From an uncultured bacterium (GTDB taxonomy: Bacteria > Bacillota_I > Bacilli_A > RFN20 > CAG-826), in assembly GCA_949300345.1 (NCBI GenBank), contig CASGDR010000001.1, positions 1 to 64,000 on the forward strand: 64,000 nt of DNA, written 5' to 3'. The position numbers were made by a program, and so were the translations under genes. Below, in pieces: positions 43,415 to 52,520 of this stretch; position 1 is the first letter of the stretch, and each line of letters begins with the position of its first letter. Below the pieces are notes generated by a model, which searched no databases, had not been told where the DNA came from, and saw nothing but the letters and a program-made list of their open reading frames with translations.

Positions 43415-44161
43415 CTACTTGAGCCACTTAACTTTAGACTCATTTCCCTCCCTCATGCGGCGGATATTGGAGGAATGACGGAAGACCAAGATCAAGAACA
43501 TAATTGTAAAGGCAATGCACATTGGGAAGGAGAAATAGAGCAACCCACCAACGCCAAAATTAAAGAACAACACACCCGAATTCCACGATGGTAAAAGCCA
43601 TTGGATAGTAGCCATACAATATAGGAATACAAGAGAAATGAAGGAAGAGATAATCGAAGTGTACGATACGATTTTCTTAAGTTTGAGAATTCCGAGGTAA
43701 GTTACTAAACCAAATGCCATCCCAACATAGGTAGTGCCTCCTAAAATTCCATAGAAGCACGCCACGGCCTTGCCTCCCTTGAAGCCAAGGTAGAGGGGAT
43801 AGCAATGCCCCAAGGTTCCGGCCACCGGGACAAGCCATAGATAGGCCAGGGAAGCCCATTCGTGGAAACCATATTGCTCTGGAATGCCACTAAAGGCCAG
43901 GAAGGCCCACATCCCATAGATGGGGATCAGAACCTTGATCATATCCAGAAAAATGCATATCAGTCCGACTTTATAGCCAAAGACCCGCCCGGTATTCGTA
44001 CCCCCGGAATTATGGGAACCGTAATCCCTTGGGTCTTTGCCGAAGAATATCTTTCCAATCAACACTCCGTTCGGAATCGAACCAAACAGATAACCGGCCA
44101 CTATGGCCACAATGCCGACTAGGGCATGAACTAAGGTCGCACTCATGGGGATATTATCCAT
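43415..44161 (-). CDS. plsY: Glycerol-3-phosphate acyltransferase PlsY
   Basis: A 248-aa membrane acyltransferase that transfers an acyl group from acyl-phosphate to glycerol-3-phosphate, the first phospholipid step. The three PlsY motifs are present: YLFGSIPNGVLIG and GSHNSGGTNTGR, GFKGGKAVA, and RHSSNIRRMREGNE. At 248 aa it is slightly longer than the usual ~200, mainly in loops. It is divergent from parE (58 nt between starts), the usual Firmicutes plsY-parE-parC arrangement. The 3' half is more AT-rich than neighbours. Confidence 0.95.
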   Translation of the reverse strand: MDNIPMSATLVHALVGIVAIVAGYLFGSIPNGVLIGKIFFGKDPRDYGSHNSGGTNTGRVFGYKVGLICIFLDMIKVLIPIYGMWAFLAFSGIPEQYGFHEWASLAYLWLVPVAGTLGHCYPLYLGFKGGKAVACFYGILGGTTYVGMAFGLVTYLGILKLKKIVSYTSIISSFISLVFLYCMATIQWLLPSWNSGVLFFNFGVGGLLYFSFPMCIAFTIMFLILVFRHSSNIRRMREGNESKVKWLK

Positions 44162-44192
44162 ATTGGGTGATACTTTCTCAAGGCGCGTGCGC

Positions 44193-44198
44193 TATAAT
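44193..44198 (+). promoter_or_regulatory. -10 box of the parE promoter
   Basis: A perfect TATAAT lies 21 nt before ATG 44220, in the 58-nt gap shared with the divergent plsY gene. The -35 region is weak. Confidence 0.55.
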
Positions 44199-44219
44199 AC
44201 CCCCGTTACTAAATTAATC

Positions 44220-46181
44220 ATGCCCACCGACATCGAGAAAGCCAGCGCCTCCTACACCGGCAAAGACATTGAAATCCTCTCTGAACTCGAAGGCGTCCGG
44301 AAACGCCCCGGCGTCTATATCGGCTCCACGAATACCACAGGCTTACATCATTTGGTCTGGGAAATCGTCGATAACGGAGTCGACGAAGCCGTCAATGGTT
44401 TCGGAGAGAAGATTTCGGTTACCCTTCTTAAGGATGGCTCCGTCCAAGTAGAAGACGAAGGGCGCGGCATTCCCTGCGATATCCAGCCCCAGACCGGGAT
44501 TCCGGCCATCCAGCTAATCTATACGACCCTCCATTCCGGCGGCAAGTTCTCCAACAAGGTCTATGCCTCCAGCGCCGGCCTCCATGGTATGGGTGCCACG
44601 GTCACCAACGCCCTTTCCGAATGGGTGGATGTCACCGTCTACCGCGATGGGCTGATCCGCCACATCGCTTTCGAAAACGGGGGCAAGCTCAAGACTCCGC
44701 TGGAAGTGATAGGGCAAAGCAAAAAGCACGGCACCGTCGTGCGTTTCAAGCCCGACAAGACCATCTTCCAATCTGTCGATTTCAAATGGGAAACCATCTA
44801 TAGCCACCTCCAGGAAGAGGCTTTCTTGCTCAAGAAGGTCCGCTTCTTCCTAAAAGACGAAAGGGTGACTCCGCATCTCAGCCACGAGTTTTACTATGAA
44901 AACGGCCTCAAGGAATATGCGGAAACCCTGACCTCGACTAAGAACAAAATAGGGGACATCCTGTATTTCGAAGGGAAGTCGGGGGACATCTCCGTGGAAC
45001 TAGCCATGGCCTGGTGTGCCGGCGACTATGGGGAAAACATCCTCAGCTATGCCAACTCGGTCCGCACCCATGACGGGGGCACCCACGAGACCGGCTTCAA
45101 GATGGGCCTTGGCAAGGCCATCAACGACTTTGCCATCGAATCCCAGCTCATCAAGGAAAACCAGAAGATCGACGGGGAGGACATCCGCGAAGGGCTCACC
45201 GCCGTGCTTTCGGTGAAGATCACCAATGAAGAAAAGCTCCAGTTCGAAGGGCAGACCAAGGGAAAACTAGGCACCCCCGAGGCCCTAGCGACCCTCAACC
45301 AATTCGTCTCCCGAGAAGTCCTTTATTACCTAAGGGAACACAAGGCCTTTGCCGTCGACCTCATCAAGAAGTGCCAGGCTGCCAAGGAGGCCCGCGATGC
45401 CGCTAGGCGCGCCAAGGAGGCCTCAAGGAGCACCAAGAAGAAGGGGCCCGAGCTCATTATTTCCGATAAGCTTGCCCCGGCCCAGAGCAAGGACTATGAG
45501 GCCAACGAACTCTTCATCGTCGAGGGCGATTCCGCCGGCGGCTCGGCCAAAACCGGGCGCGACCGCATCCATCAGGCCATCTTGCCCTTGAGGGGCAAAC
45601 CCCTGAACACCGAATCGGTCACCATCGAAAGGATGAAGGAAAACGCCGAATTCGCCACCCTGATCCAGACCATCGGAGCCGGCTTCGGTCCGGAATTCGA
45701 CCCCAACAAATCACGCTATGGCAAGATCATCATCATGACCGATGCCGATACCGACGGGGCCCATATCCAGACCCTGCTTTTGACCTTCTTCTACAAATAC
45801 ATGAAACCCCTGATTACTAGGGGCATGGTCTATATCGCCCAGCCCCCGCTTTACCGGGTCTATAAGAAATCCAATCCCAGCAATGAATACATCTATGCTT
45901 GGAGCGAGGCCGAACTCGACGAAGCCAGGAAGAAGATCGGTCCGGGCTATGGGATCAACCGCTACAAAGGCTTGGGCGAGATGAACCCCAGCCAGTTGGC
46001 TTCGACCACCATGAACAAGAAGACCCGCGTTTTGCTTCAGGTCAGGATCGAGGATCCTTTGGTGGTGGAGCGCAAGATCGGCATCCTGATGGGCAATGAC
46101 GCGGCCCCCAGGAAGGAATGGATCGAGGAAAACGTCATCTTCAACGAACACGATAGCTTCATGGACGAGGTGGATAGATGA
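44220..46181 (+). CDS. parE: DNA topoisomerase IV subunit B
   Basis: A 653-aa GHKL ATPase subunit that with ParC decatenates chromosomes. The ATPase domain has EIVDNGVDEAVNG and DEGRGIPCDI with LHSGGKFSNKVYASSAGLHGMG; the TOPRIM domain has VEGDSAGGSAKTGRDR and TDADTDGAHIQTLLLTFFYKYM, which favours ParE over GyrB together with the adjacent parC. ATG 44220 is chosen; a longer frame would run back into the divergent plsY region. It overlaps parC by 4 nt. Confidence 0.95.
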   Translation: MPTDIEKASASYTGKDIEILSELEGVRKRPGVYIGSTNTTGLHHLVWEIVDNGVDEAVNGFGEKISVTLLKDGSVQVEDEGRGIPCDIQPQTGIPAIQLIYTTLHSGGKFSNKVYASSAGLHGMGATVTNALSEWVDVTVYRDGLIRHIAFENGGKLKTPLEVIGQSKKHGTVVRFKPDKTIFQSVDFKWETIYSHLQEEAFLLKKVRFFLKDERVTPHLSHEFYYENGLKEYAETLTSTKNKIGDILYFEGKSGDISVELAMAWCAGDYGENILSYANSVRTHDGGTHETGFKMGLGKAINDFAIESQLIKENQKIDGEDIREGLTAVLSVKITNEEKLQFEGQTKGKLGTPEALATLNQFVSREVLYYLREHKAFAVDLIKKCQAAKEARDAARRAKEASRSTKKKGPELIISDKLAPAQSKDYEANELFIVEGDSAGGSAKTGRDRIHQAILPLRGKPLNTESVTIERMKENAEFATLIQTIGAGFGPEFDPNKSRYGKIIIMTDADTDGAHIQTLLLTFFYKYMKPLITRGMVYIAQPPLYRVYKKSNPSNEYIYAWSEAELDEARKKIGPGYGINRYKGLGEMNPSQLASTTMNKKTRVLLQVRIEDPLVVERKIGILMGNDAAPRKEWIEENVIFNEHDSFMDEVDR

Positions 46182-48796
46182 GCAAGAAGAAACCGGTTGA
46201 GGAAATAGTGGAAAACATCCGCCCCTTGGTGCTCGACATCATCATGGGCGAGCGCTATGCCGTCTACGCCAAGGATGTCATCCAAGACCGCGCCATCCCC
46301 GACGCGCGGGATGGTTTGAAGCCGGTCCAGCGCCGCATCGTCTACTTCATGGAAAAGACGGGTAACACCATCGATAAGCCCACTAGGAAATGCGCCCATA
46401 TCGTCGGCGGCGTCATGGGCCAATACCATCCTCATGGCGACTCTTCCATCTATGACGCTTTGGTTAGGCTAAGCCAGACCTGGTCGGTCAGGGAGCCCCT
46501 GGTGGATTTCCAAGGCAACAACGGCTCCATCGATGACGACCCGCCGGCCGCTTTCCGTTATACCGAGGCAAGGCTTAGCAAGCTGAGCGAAGAGCTGGTC
46601 CGCGATTTGGAAAAAGACACGGTGGACATGCAGCTGACCTTCGATGACATGAACAAGGAACCGGTGGTCCTACCGGCCCATTTCCCCAATCTCTTGGTAA
46701 ACGGGGCCGAGGGCATCGCCGTCGGCATGGCCACCCATATCCCGCCCCATAACCTCAGGGAAGTGATTTCGGCCGTGACCTACCGCCTCAAGCACCCCGA
46801 ATGCGAAATCGAATCATTGCTCCGCTTCGTCAAAGGGCCCGATTTCCCCACCGGGGGCATCATCAATTCCTCCAAGGGAATCGAAGAACTCTATCGCACC
46901 GGGCACGCCCATCTACCTTTGGTATCCCGCGCGCATGTCGAAAAGATGCCTAACGGCAACGAGCAGATCGTCATCACCGAGATTCCCTATGGAACCGTCA
47001 AAAAGCAAATGGTCTACGCCATCGACAAACTCAGGGCCGATAAGGCGGTCCCGGGCATCGACGAGGTCCGCGACGAGACCGATAGGAATGGCTTACGTAT
47101 CGCCATTGACCTCAAAAGCGGCGCAAAAGCCCAATCGATTTTGGCATATTTGTATTCCAAGCCCTGTGGAAAGGGCGGCATCTCTTCCTCCTATAGCGCC
47201 AACATGGTGGCCATCGTGGAAGGGCGGCCCAAGACCATGGACCTTCTCTCCTATTGCGATACCTACATCGCCTTCAGGATCGATACCGAAAAGCGTAGGG
47301 TCCGCTTCGACTTGGCCAAAAACGAAGCCAGGCAGAACGTGGTCGATGGCCTCATCAAGGCCCTGAGCATCCTCGATGAGCTGATCAAGACCATCAGGGC
47401 CAGCAAGGACAAGGCCGATGCCAAAAACAACATCTGCAAGGAATACGGCTTCAACGAAGAGCAGGCCGAAAGCATTGTCACGATGCCGCTTTATAAGCTC
47501 ACCCATACCGATATCGCCATCTTGGAAAAAGAACATGAAGACCTTGTAGCGGAGCACCTATTGCTCACCGAGCTGCTCACCGACGAGCAGAAGATGCGCG
47601 ACTTTATAAGCGAAGATCTCAGACGCATCGCCAAGACCTATGGCAGCGATAGGAGGACCACCATCGCCGGGGAAGAGGAAAATCTCAGCACCCCGACCCT
47701 CAACGAACGCGACCTCATCCAAAAAGAAGACGTCTATATCGCTTTGAGCAGGGATGGATACCTCAAGCGCTCCAGCACCAAGTCCTGGAAGGGCTCCGGC
47801 GGGGACAAAGGCGCTTTGCCCGGTCTCAAGGAAGGGGATAGCCTGGTCTATTATGGGCTTGCCAAAACAACCGACTGGCTATTGGCCTTTACCTCTTTGG
47901 GCAACTATGTCTATGTCCCGGTCAACGAACTGAAGGAAGGCAAGTGGCTAGATGAGGGCGCCCATATCAACGCCGTGGCCACCGTGGCCCCCGAAGAGAA
48001 GATCGTCAAGGCCTTCGTCTTCTCCAACTTCCCCGATTCGGTCTATATGGTCTTGCTTTCCAAGAAGGCCCTGATCAAGAGAGTGCAGCTATCCCTTTTC
48101 CCGGTCAGCCGCCGCAACAGGGCCGTAAGCGCCATCAGGATGTCCCTTGAGGACCGCCTCGTGGACGTGGCCCTTACCTATGGGGATTCCACCTTGGTCG
48201 TCTTCTCCGTGGACGGGCAGGCCGAAGCCTATAGCGAGAACCAGATCCCGCTTACCAATCCCAAGACGGGAGGGGTCAAGGCCGGGATGTTCAAGGCCAA
48301 GGATATGGCAGCCCTTTTGGCCTATCGCCCCGGCGAGAAGACCAAGGCTCTGCTTGCCACCGATCTCGGGGCGACCCGCATCATCGAGGCCACTAAGATC
48401 CCAGTCAGCGTCCGCCTAGCCAAATCCACCTTGGTCTATCCCTCATTCAAAGGCGAACCCCATGAGTTAAAACAGGCCATGTGGCTCGGGGATTGCCAGC
48501 CGCCGCTTACCCTCAAGGCCATGCTAGCCAATAAGAAGACCACCGATATTTTGGTAGAAGATTTCTACCTCACCCCGGCGGACAAGTACATCAAGAAACC
48601 CGAAAAGTTCGTCAAGAAATACCCAGTGGAGAACTATTTCGCCACCCTTTCTAAATCCTATGACGATAGCCTTATCGGCGTGCCCCTTCCCGTTAAGGAA
48701 GAACCTAAGCCGGGCGAACCGCCGGCCATACTGGAAGAAAGGAAGAGTGAAGAGGAGATTTCCAATTTCGAACAGATTAGCCTCTTCGATGAATGA
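46178..48796 (+). CDS. parC: DNA topoisomerase IV subunit A
   Basis: An 872-aa DNA-cleaving subunit. The QRDR segment (YHPHGDSSIYDALVRLSQ) and the active-site Tyr in AFRYTEARLSKL are intact. The C-terminal beta-pinwheel is present (residues about 500-820) but has no GyrA box as in GyrA, supporting ParC. Start overlaps parE (ATGA), and the stop overlaps the yqeG start. Confidence 0.95.
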   Translation: MSKKKPVEEIVENIRPLVLDIIMGERYAVYAKDVIQDRAIPDARDGLKPVQRRIVYFMEKTGNTIDKPTRKCAHIVGGVMGQYHPHGDSSIYDALVRLSQTWSVREPLVDFQGNNGSIDDDPPAAFRYTEARLSKLSEELVRDLEKDTVDMQLTFDDMNKEPVVLPAHFPNLLVNGAEGIAVGMATHIPPHNLREVISAVTYRLKHPECEIESLLRFVKGPDFPTGGIINSSKGIEELYRTGHAHLPLVSRAHVEKMPNGNEQIVITEIPYGTVKKQMVYAIDKLRADKAVPGIDEVRDETDRNGLRIAIDLKSGAKAQSILAYLYSKPCGKGGISSSYSANMVAIVEGRPKTMDLLSYCDTYIAFRIDTEKRRVRFDLAKNEARQNVVDGLIKALSILDELIKTIRASKDKADAKNNICKEYGFNEEQAESIVTMPLYKLTHTDIAILEKEHEDLVAEHLLLTELLTDEQKMRDFISEDLRRIAKTYGSDRRTTIAGEEENLSTPTLNERDLIQKEDVYIALSRDGYLKRSSTKSWKGSGGDKGALPGLKEGDSLVYYGLAKTTDWLLAFTSLGNYVYVPVNELKEGKWLDEGAHINAVATVAPEEKIVKAFVFSNFPDSVYMVLLSKKALIKRVQLSLFPVSRRNRAVSAIRMSLEDRLVDVALTYGDSTLVVFSVDGQAEAYSENQIPLTNPKTGGVKAGMFKAKDMAALLAYRPGEKTKALLATDLGATRIIEATKIPVSVRLAKSTLVYPSFKGEPHELKQAMWLGDCQPPLTLKAMLANKKTTDILVEDFYLTPADKYIKKPEKFVKKYPVENYFATLSKSYDDSLIGVPLPVKEEPKPGEPPAILEERKSEEEISNFEQISLFDE

Positions 48797-49326
48797 TGAG
48801 AAAGAAGTACATTCCGGATTTCCTTTTCTCTAGGGCCATCGATGTCCCGGTTTCCTTTTACCTTGAGCATAATATCAAGGCCGTCTTTTCCGACCTCGAC
48901 AACACCTTGGCCGCCTACCATGAGCCGCTGCCTAGCCAGGAGGTAAAAGACTATGTGGCCGCCTTGAAAGAGCAGGGCATCGATTTTTACATCGCTAGCA
49001 ACAACCGCGGCAAAAGGGTCAACGAATACTCCAAGGCCCTAGGGGTCGAATGCGCCTCGATGCTCTTCAAGCCCTTTGCCCTCTTCTTCAAGCGCTTCAT
49101 CAAATCCCGGGGGCTAAGTCCCATCCAGTGCGCGATGGTGGGCGATCAAACCGTCACTGACGTGGCGGCCGGCAACAAAGCCGGATGCCTTACCATATTG
49201 GTAGAACATCTATCAGAAGAGAAACCCATATGGACAAAAATCAATTCTTCGCGTGATGATAGATATAGGAAAAAAATCATGGCCGATAAGCTAAGCGTGG
49301 ACCTAAGGTCAGGGGGTAAGAAATGA
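48793..49326 (+). CDS. yqeG: YqeG family HAD IIIA-type phosphatase
   Basis: A 177-aa HAD phosphatase. Motif I is FSDLDNTLAAY, motif II is YIASNNRGKRV, and motif IV is MVGDQTVTDVAAGN. The substrate is unknown; family members are linked to lipid phosphate or ribosome-related clusters. The start is ATG 48793 or the next ATG at 48796, overlapping the parC stop. It is followed by yqeH with a 4-nt overlap, as in Bacillus. Confidence 0.93.
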   Translation: MMRKKYIPDFLFSRAIDVPVSFYLEHNIKAVFSDLDNTLAAYHEPLPSQEVKDYVAALKEQGIDFYIASNNRGKRVNEYSKALGVECASMLFKPFALFFKRFIKSRGLSPIQCAMVGDQTVTDVAAGNKAGCLTILVEHLSEEKPIWTKINSSRDDRYRKKIMADKLSVDLRSGGKK

Positions 49327-50462
49327 GCAAACTTCAGATTGTAAGGAGATGTTATTCCTGCGGGAAGATCCTCCAAAGCGAAGATCCGACCAAAGAGGGA
49401 TACATCAACCCCCGTTTCAACGATGCCTCCCTTGAGACCATCCTTTTCTGCGATGCCTGCTATAACGAAGAGAAGTTCAACCAGGCGCCCCAGGAAATCT
49501 CGGCCTCAGAGGACTTTCTGACCATGCTCGAGGATGCCTCGGCTTCCGATGCCCTCATCGTCTATGTGGTCGACCTATTTTCCTTCGAATGTTCCTTCAT
49601 CCAGTCGGTCAACGAAGTGATCAGGGGAAGCAACATCCTCGTCATCGCCAATAAGCGCGACCTGCTTCCTAGCGAGGTAAAGGATGAGGCCATCCGCGAA
49701 TATGTGGCCCACCGCTTCAGGGTGGCCAGGCTCAATGTTTCCGCCAGCGACGTGATCTTGGCTTCGGCCAACATGAGCGATTCCGAGGCCATCATCAAGA
49801 CCATCAATGACCGCCGCATGGGACACGACATCTATTGCATCGGGGCCGAGAAAGCCGGCAAAACCTATTTCCTATCTTCTTTTCTACGCCACTACAAGAA
49901 CACCTCGGGCAGGAACATCGTCACCAAGAAGTATTCCGGGACCGGGCTCCACATTTTGGAAATCCCGCTCGACAAATCGACTTCCATCTACGATACCCCC
50001 GGGACCAGCGTCCAGAATACCGTACCCTCCAAGGTCGAAAGCGAATTGGTCCGCCTCATCGTCCCGACCGTGGAAGTGACCCCGCGCAAGGAAGCCCTCC
50101 AGCCCGGGGACTCCGTCTTCCTAGGTGGCCTAGCGAGGATCGAACTGGTCTCCTCGAAGAAGGAAGGCAAGCAGGAATTCACCTTCTATGCCTCCGACAG
50201 CGTCAAGATCAGGAAGGTTTCCCTCAAGGAACCGGGCAAGGAATTCTTCGCCGCCATCGAAAGGAAGGCCCTAAGCCCCGTCTCCAAGCTATTGAATGAC
50301 GAGAAGGCCTTCGATGCCTATGAGGTCAAGGTCGATGAAGAGGGCAGCCGCGACATCGGCATTGCCGGACTTGGTTGGTTCAATTTCATCGGCGCCAACC
50401 AGACCATCAGAGTCTATGTCCCCCATGGGGTCTCCGTCTATGGCTCCAGGGCCAAGATATAA
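49323..50462 (+). CDS. yqeH: Ribosome biogenesis GTPase YqeH
   Basis: A 379-aa circularly permuted GTPase for 30S assembly. An N-terminal zinc finger (CYSCGKILQ...CDACYNEE) is followed by permuted motifs: G4 ANKRDLLP, G5-like SASDVILASA, then G1 GAEKAGKTYFLSS and G3 YDTPGT. The C-terminal RNA-binding domain is beta-rich. It overlaps yqeG by 4 nt; yhbY follows after 2 nt. Confidence 0.95.
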   Translation: MSKLQIVRRCYSCGKILQSEDPTKEGYINPRFNDASLETILFCDACYNEEKFNQAPQEISASEDFLTMLEDASASDALIVYVVDLFSFECSFIQSVNEVIRGSNILVIANKRDLLPSEVKDEAIREYVAHRFRVARLNVSASDVILASANMSDSEAIIKTINDRRMGHDIYCIGAEKAGKTYFLSSFLRHYKNTSGRNIVTKKYSGTGLHILEIPLDKSTSIYDTPGTSVQNTVPSKVESELVRLIVPTVEVTPRKEALQPGDSVFLGGLARIELVSSKKEGKQEFTFYASDSVKIRKVSLKEPGKEFFAAIERKALSPVSKLLNDEKAFDAYEVKVDEEGSRDIGIAGLGWFNFIGANQTIRVYVPHGVSVYGSRAKI

Positions 50463-50464
50463 GC

Positions 50465-50758
50465 ATGCTGAGCAAGAAAGAACGCAAGGAACTCTCCAAG
50501 ATTGCCCTCGGGGGTTCCTTTCCCGTCTGCCTCATCATCGGCAAAAGGGAAATAGAGGATAGCCATATCGAGGTCCTTAACAAGGCCTTGGAGGCCAATG
50601 AGCTAGCCAAGGTCAAGGTCCATGTCGAGGATGCCGAGTCCATGAAGGAAACCGCCGCCGAACTCCAGGAGAGATCCGGAGCCGAACTTGTGGAAACCCG
50701 CGGCCATACCGCGGTATACTACCGCCGCTCCGAGAAGCACCCTCGCTACCTCCTATAA
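50465..50758 (+). CDS. yhbY: YhbY/CRM-domain RNA-binding protein
   Basis: A 97-aa CRM-domain protein that associates with pre-50S particles. It shows LSKKERKELSKIAL at the N-terminus and LVETRGHTAVYYRRS at the C-terminus, while the usual GxxG loop appears as GKRE. ATG 50465 follows yqeH by 2 nt. The stop overlaps the next start by 1 nt. Confidence 0.93.
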   Translation: MLSKKERKELSKIALGGSFPVCLIIGKREIEDSHIEVLNKALEANELAKVKVHVEDAESMKETAAELQERSGAELVETRGHTAVYYRRSEKHPRYLL

Positions 50759-51861
50759 TGGGAAACATCATTATCTACGGGGGATCGTTCGATCCCGTCC
50801 ATAACGACCACATCCGCATTGCCATCGCCGCCCAGAAAGAACTCTCCGGCGTGCTTTTCTTCTTGCCCAATGCCAGACCCAGGTGGAAAAGACCGGGCGT
50901 AGCCATTTCCGATAGGATCGCCATGCTGAGGCTTGCCATCAAGGACCTCGATCCCGAACTCTTCAAGATCGACGAATCCGAACTCGAAGCCGAGGGCAAA
51001 GACACCATCTATAGCGTCGATACCTTGCACCAGATCAAGGCCAAATACCCTAAGGAAAACATCTATTTCCTGATCGGAGGGGATTCGGTGAATACCTTCG
51101 ATGACTGGCGCGATCCCGACGCCATTGCCCATCTTAGCCACATCGTCTATGTCCGCCGCAAGGGGCAAAGCATCGACATGGATAACGTAAAACGTTATAG
51201 GATGCAGGAAATTCGGTTCGGATCGACCCTTGGAACCTCCTCCAGCTTAGTGCGTTCCATGAAGTCCTACGATATCGATAAAGGCGTAAGGGACTACATC
51301 GAAGAACATCGCCTCTACTATGTAGAGAAGCTTTCTTCAATAATGTCAAAGTCACGCCTCAATCATTCAATTTCCGTAGCCCGCTTGGCTGAGGAAATCC
51401 TTATAAGCAACCATATAGACCATCCTGAGAAGGGCTACTTTGCCGGACTGGTACACGATATTGCCAAGGATCTAGATCCCAAGGCTTTGAAGTCGCTTAT
51501 CTACCGCGACCACCCCGAATTCATTCCCTTCCCGGAGTGGACCTATCACCAGTTCGCCGGGGAATCGATACTCAGCCATGAGTGGGGGATACAAGATGAG
51601 GAACTGCTATCGGCAGTAGCCTGCCACGCGACGGGGAAAATGGGGATGTCGACCCTAGATAAAGTCATTTATAGTGCCGATAAAATCGAGCCGACTAGGG
51701 GATATGACTCCCGCTACATGATAGAGGCCATGATGGGGGATATAGACAAAGGATTCCGTCTGGTCCTGGAGGAGAACATGAAGTACCTGGCATCCAAAGG
51801 CTACAAGATCGATAACGCCCTTACCGCCGGGGCCGTAAACCAATACCTGAAAGGAGAATAG
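50758..51861 (+). CDS. nadD: NadD-YqeK fusion: nicotinate-nucleotide adenylyltransferase and HD-domain Ap4A hydrolase
   Basis: A 367-aa two-domain protein. Residues 1-190 are NadD: IIIYGGSFDPVHNDHIRIA (HxGH variant NDH) and GTSSSLVRSM, making NaAD for NAD synthesis. Residues about 195-367 are a YqeK-type HD domain: NHSISVARLAEEI, GLVHDIAKDL and VACHATGKMGMS, which in homologues hydrolyses Ap4A symmetrically. In many Firmicutes these are two adjacent genes; here they form one ORF with no internal stop. The gene overlaps yhbY by 1 nt and is followed by rsfS after 2 nt. Confidence 0.93.
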   Translation: MGNIIIYGGSFDPVHNDHIRIAIAAQKELSGVLFFLPNARPRWKRPGVAISDRIAMLRLAIKDLDPELFKIDESELEAEGKDTIYSVDTLHQIKAKYPKENIYFLIGGDSVNTFDDWRDPDAIAHLSHIVYVRRKGQSIDMDNVKRYRMQEIRFGSTLGTSSSLVRSMKSYDIDKGVRDYIEEHRLYYVEKLSSIMSKSRLNHSISVARLAEEILISNHIDHPEKGYFAGLVHDIAKDLDPKALKSLIYRDHPEFIPFPEWTYHQFAGESILSHEWGIQDEELLSAVACHATGKMGMSTLDKVIYSADKIEPTRGYDSRYMIEAMMGDIDKGFRLVLEENMKYLASKGYKIDNALTAGAVNQYLKGE

Positions 51862-51863
51862 AG

Positions 51864-52193
51864 ATGAACATCGAAGAAGAAATCAAAACCATAACCGAGA
51901 TATTGGACAAGCACGGTGCCTTGGACATCGTGGCCATTCCTTCCCAGGAGAGGAATCCATTTTGCGACTACTATGTCCTAGCGACCGCACCCAATAATAG
52001 GGCCATCGCGGCCTATATGGAGACTATTCCCGATGAGCTTGAAGAGAGGGGAATCGCCATTCGGCAGATCGAGGGGACCCAGAATTCCAATTGGGTGATA
52101 ATTGACACATATAACTGCCTAATTTCCCTCTTCTTGGCAGAGGCCCGGGAGAACTTCGCCTTAGAGGATTTGCTAGAGGTACATAAGGCCTAA
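51864..52193 (+). CDS. rsfS: Ribosomal silencing factor RsfS
   Basis: A 109-aa RsfS/YbeB protein that binds L14 and blocks subunit joining. Typical segments are DIVAIPSQERNPFCDYYVLATA and GTQNSNWVIIDTYNCLISLFL. AAGGAGA precedes ATG 51864. It is the last gene of the parE-to-rsfS run. Downstream begins the AT-rich gap. Confidence 0.95.
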   Translation: MNIEEEIKTITEILDKHGALDIVAIPSQERNPFCDYYVLATAPNNRAIAAYMETIPDELEERGIAIRQIEGTQNSNWVIIDTYNCLISLFLAEARENFALEDLLEVHKA

Positions 52194-52267
52194 TCCAATT
52201 TAGCGATTTGTAATGAATCGTATATTTCTCGGAAACGGGGGTTTTTCTTCCATTGCTATTTACTTCG

Positions 52268-52283
52268 CATAATGTCCATTATG
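52268..52283. repeat. Perfect 7-bp inverted repeat
   Basis: CATAATG and CATTATG are separated by TC. It lies in the AT-rich gap, followed by GGAGAGG but no ORF. It could be an operator or remnant. Confidence 0.5.
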
Positions 52284-52349
52284 TTAACTAGGAGAGGTAT
52301 AAAAAGCCAATAATCGCTAGTTTTTGAAATTTTGATTCAAGATTTTCAG

Positions 52350-52520
52350 TCAAAATGTGGATTTTTGGGCTATATACAGACGTTTTACCAAAGTTCTACT
52401 AATATCTAGTTTTACCTTTGCAATTGTTATCTGCGTATTCAGTGATTTCTTTGCCGTTTTGCTTAGGTATTCAACATCTTCGACAAGATAGCATTTCCTA
52501 TTGGTTTTGTTGACATCCAT
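52350..52520 (-). CDS. Small hypothetical protein, 56 aa
   Basis: A 56-aa basic protein (MDVNKTNRKCYLVEDVEYLS...), unrecognised. The case for a real gene is a strong AAAGGAGGGG ribosome-binding site about 7 nt before ATG 52520 (minus strand). The C-terminal half looks helical and basic (KVKLDISRTLVKRLYIAQK). It is isolated in an AT-rich gap. A regulator, antitoxin or remnant is possible; nothing decides. Confidence 0.5.
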   Translation of the reverse strand: MDVNKTNRKCYLVEDVEYLSKTAKKSLNTQITIAKVKLDISRTLVKRLYIAQKSTF

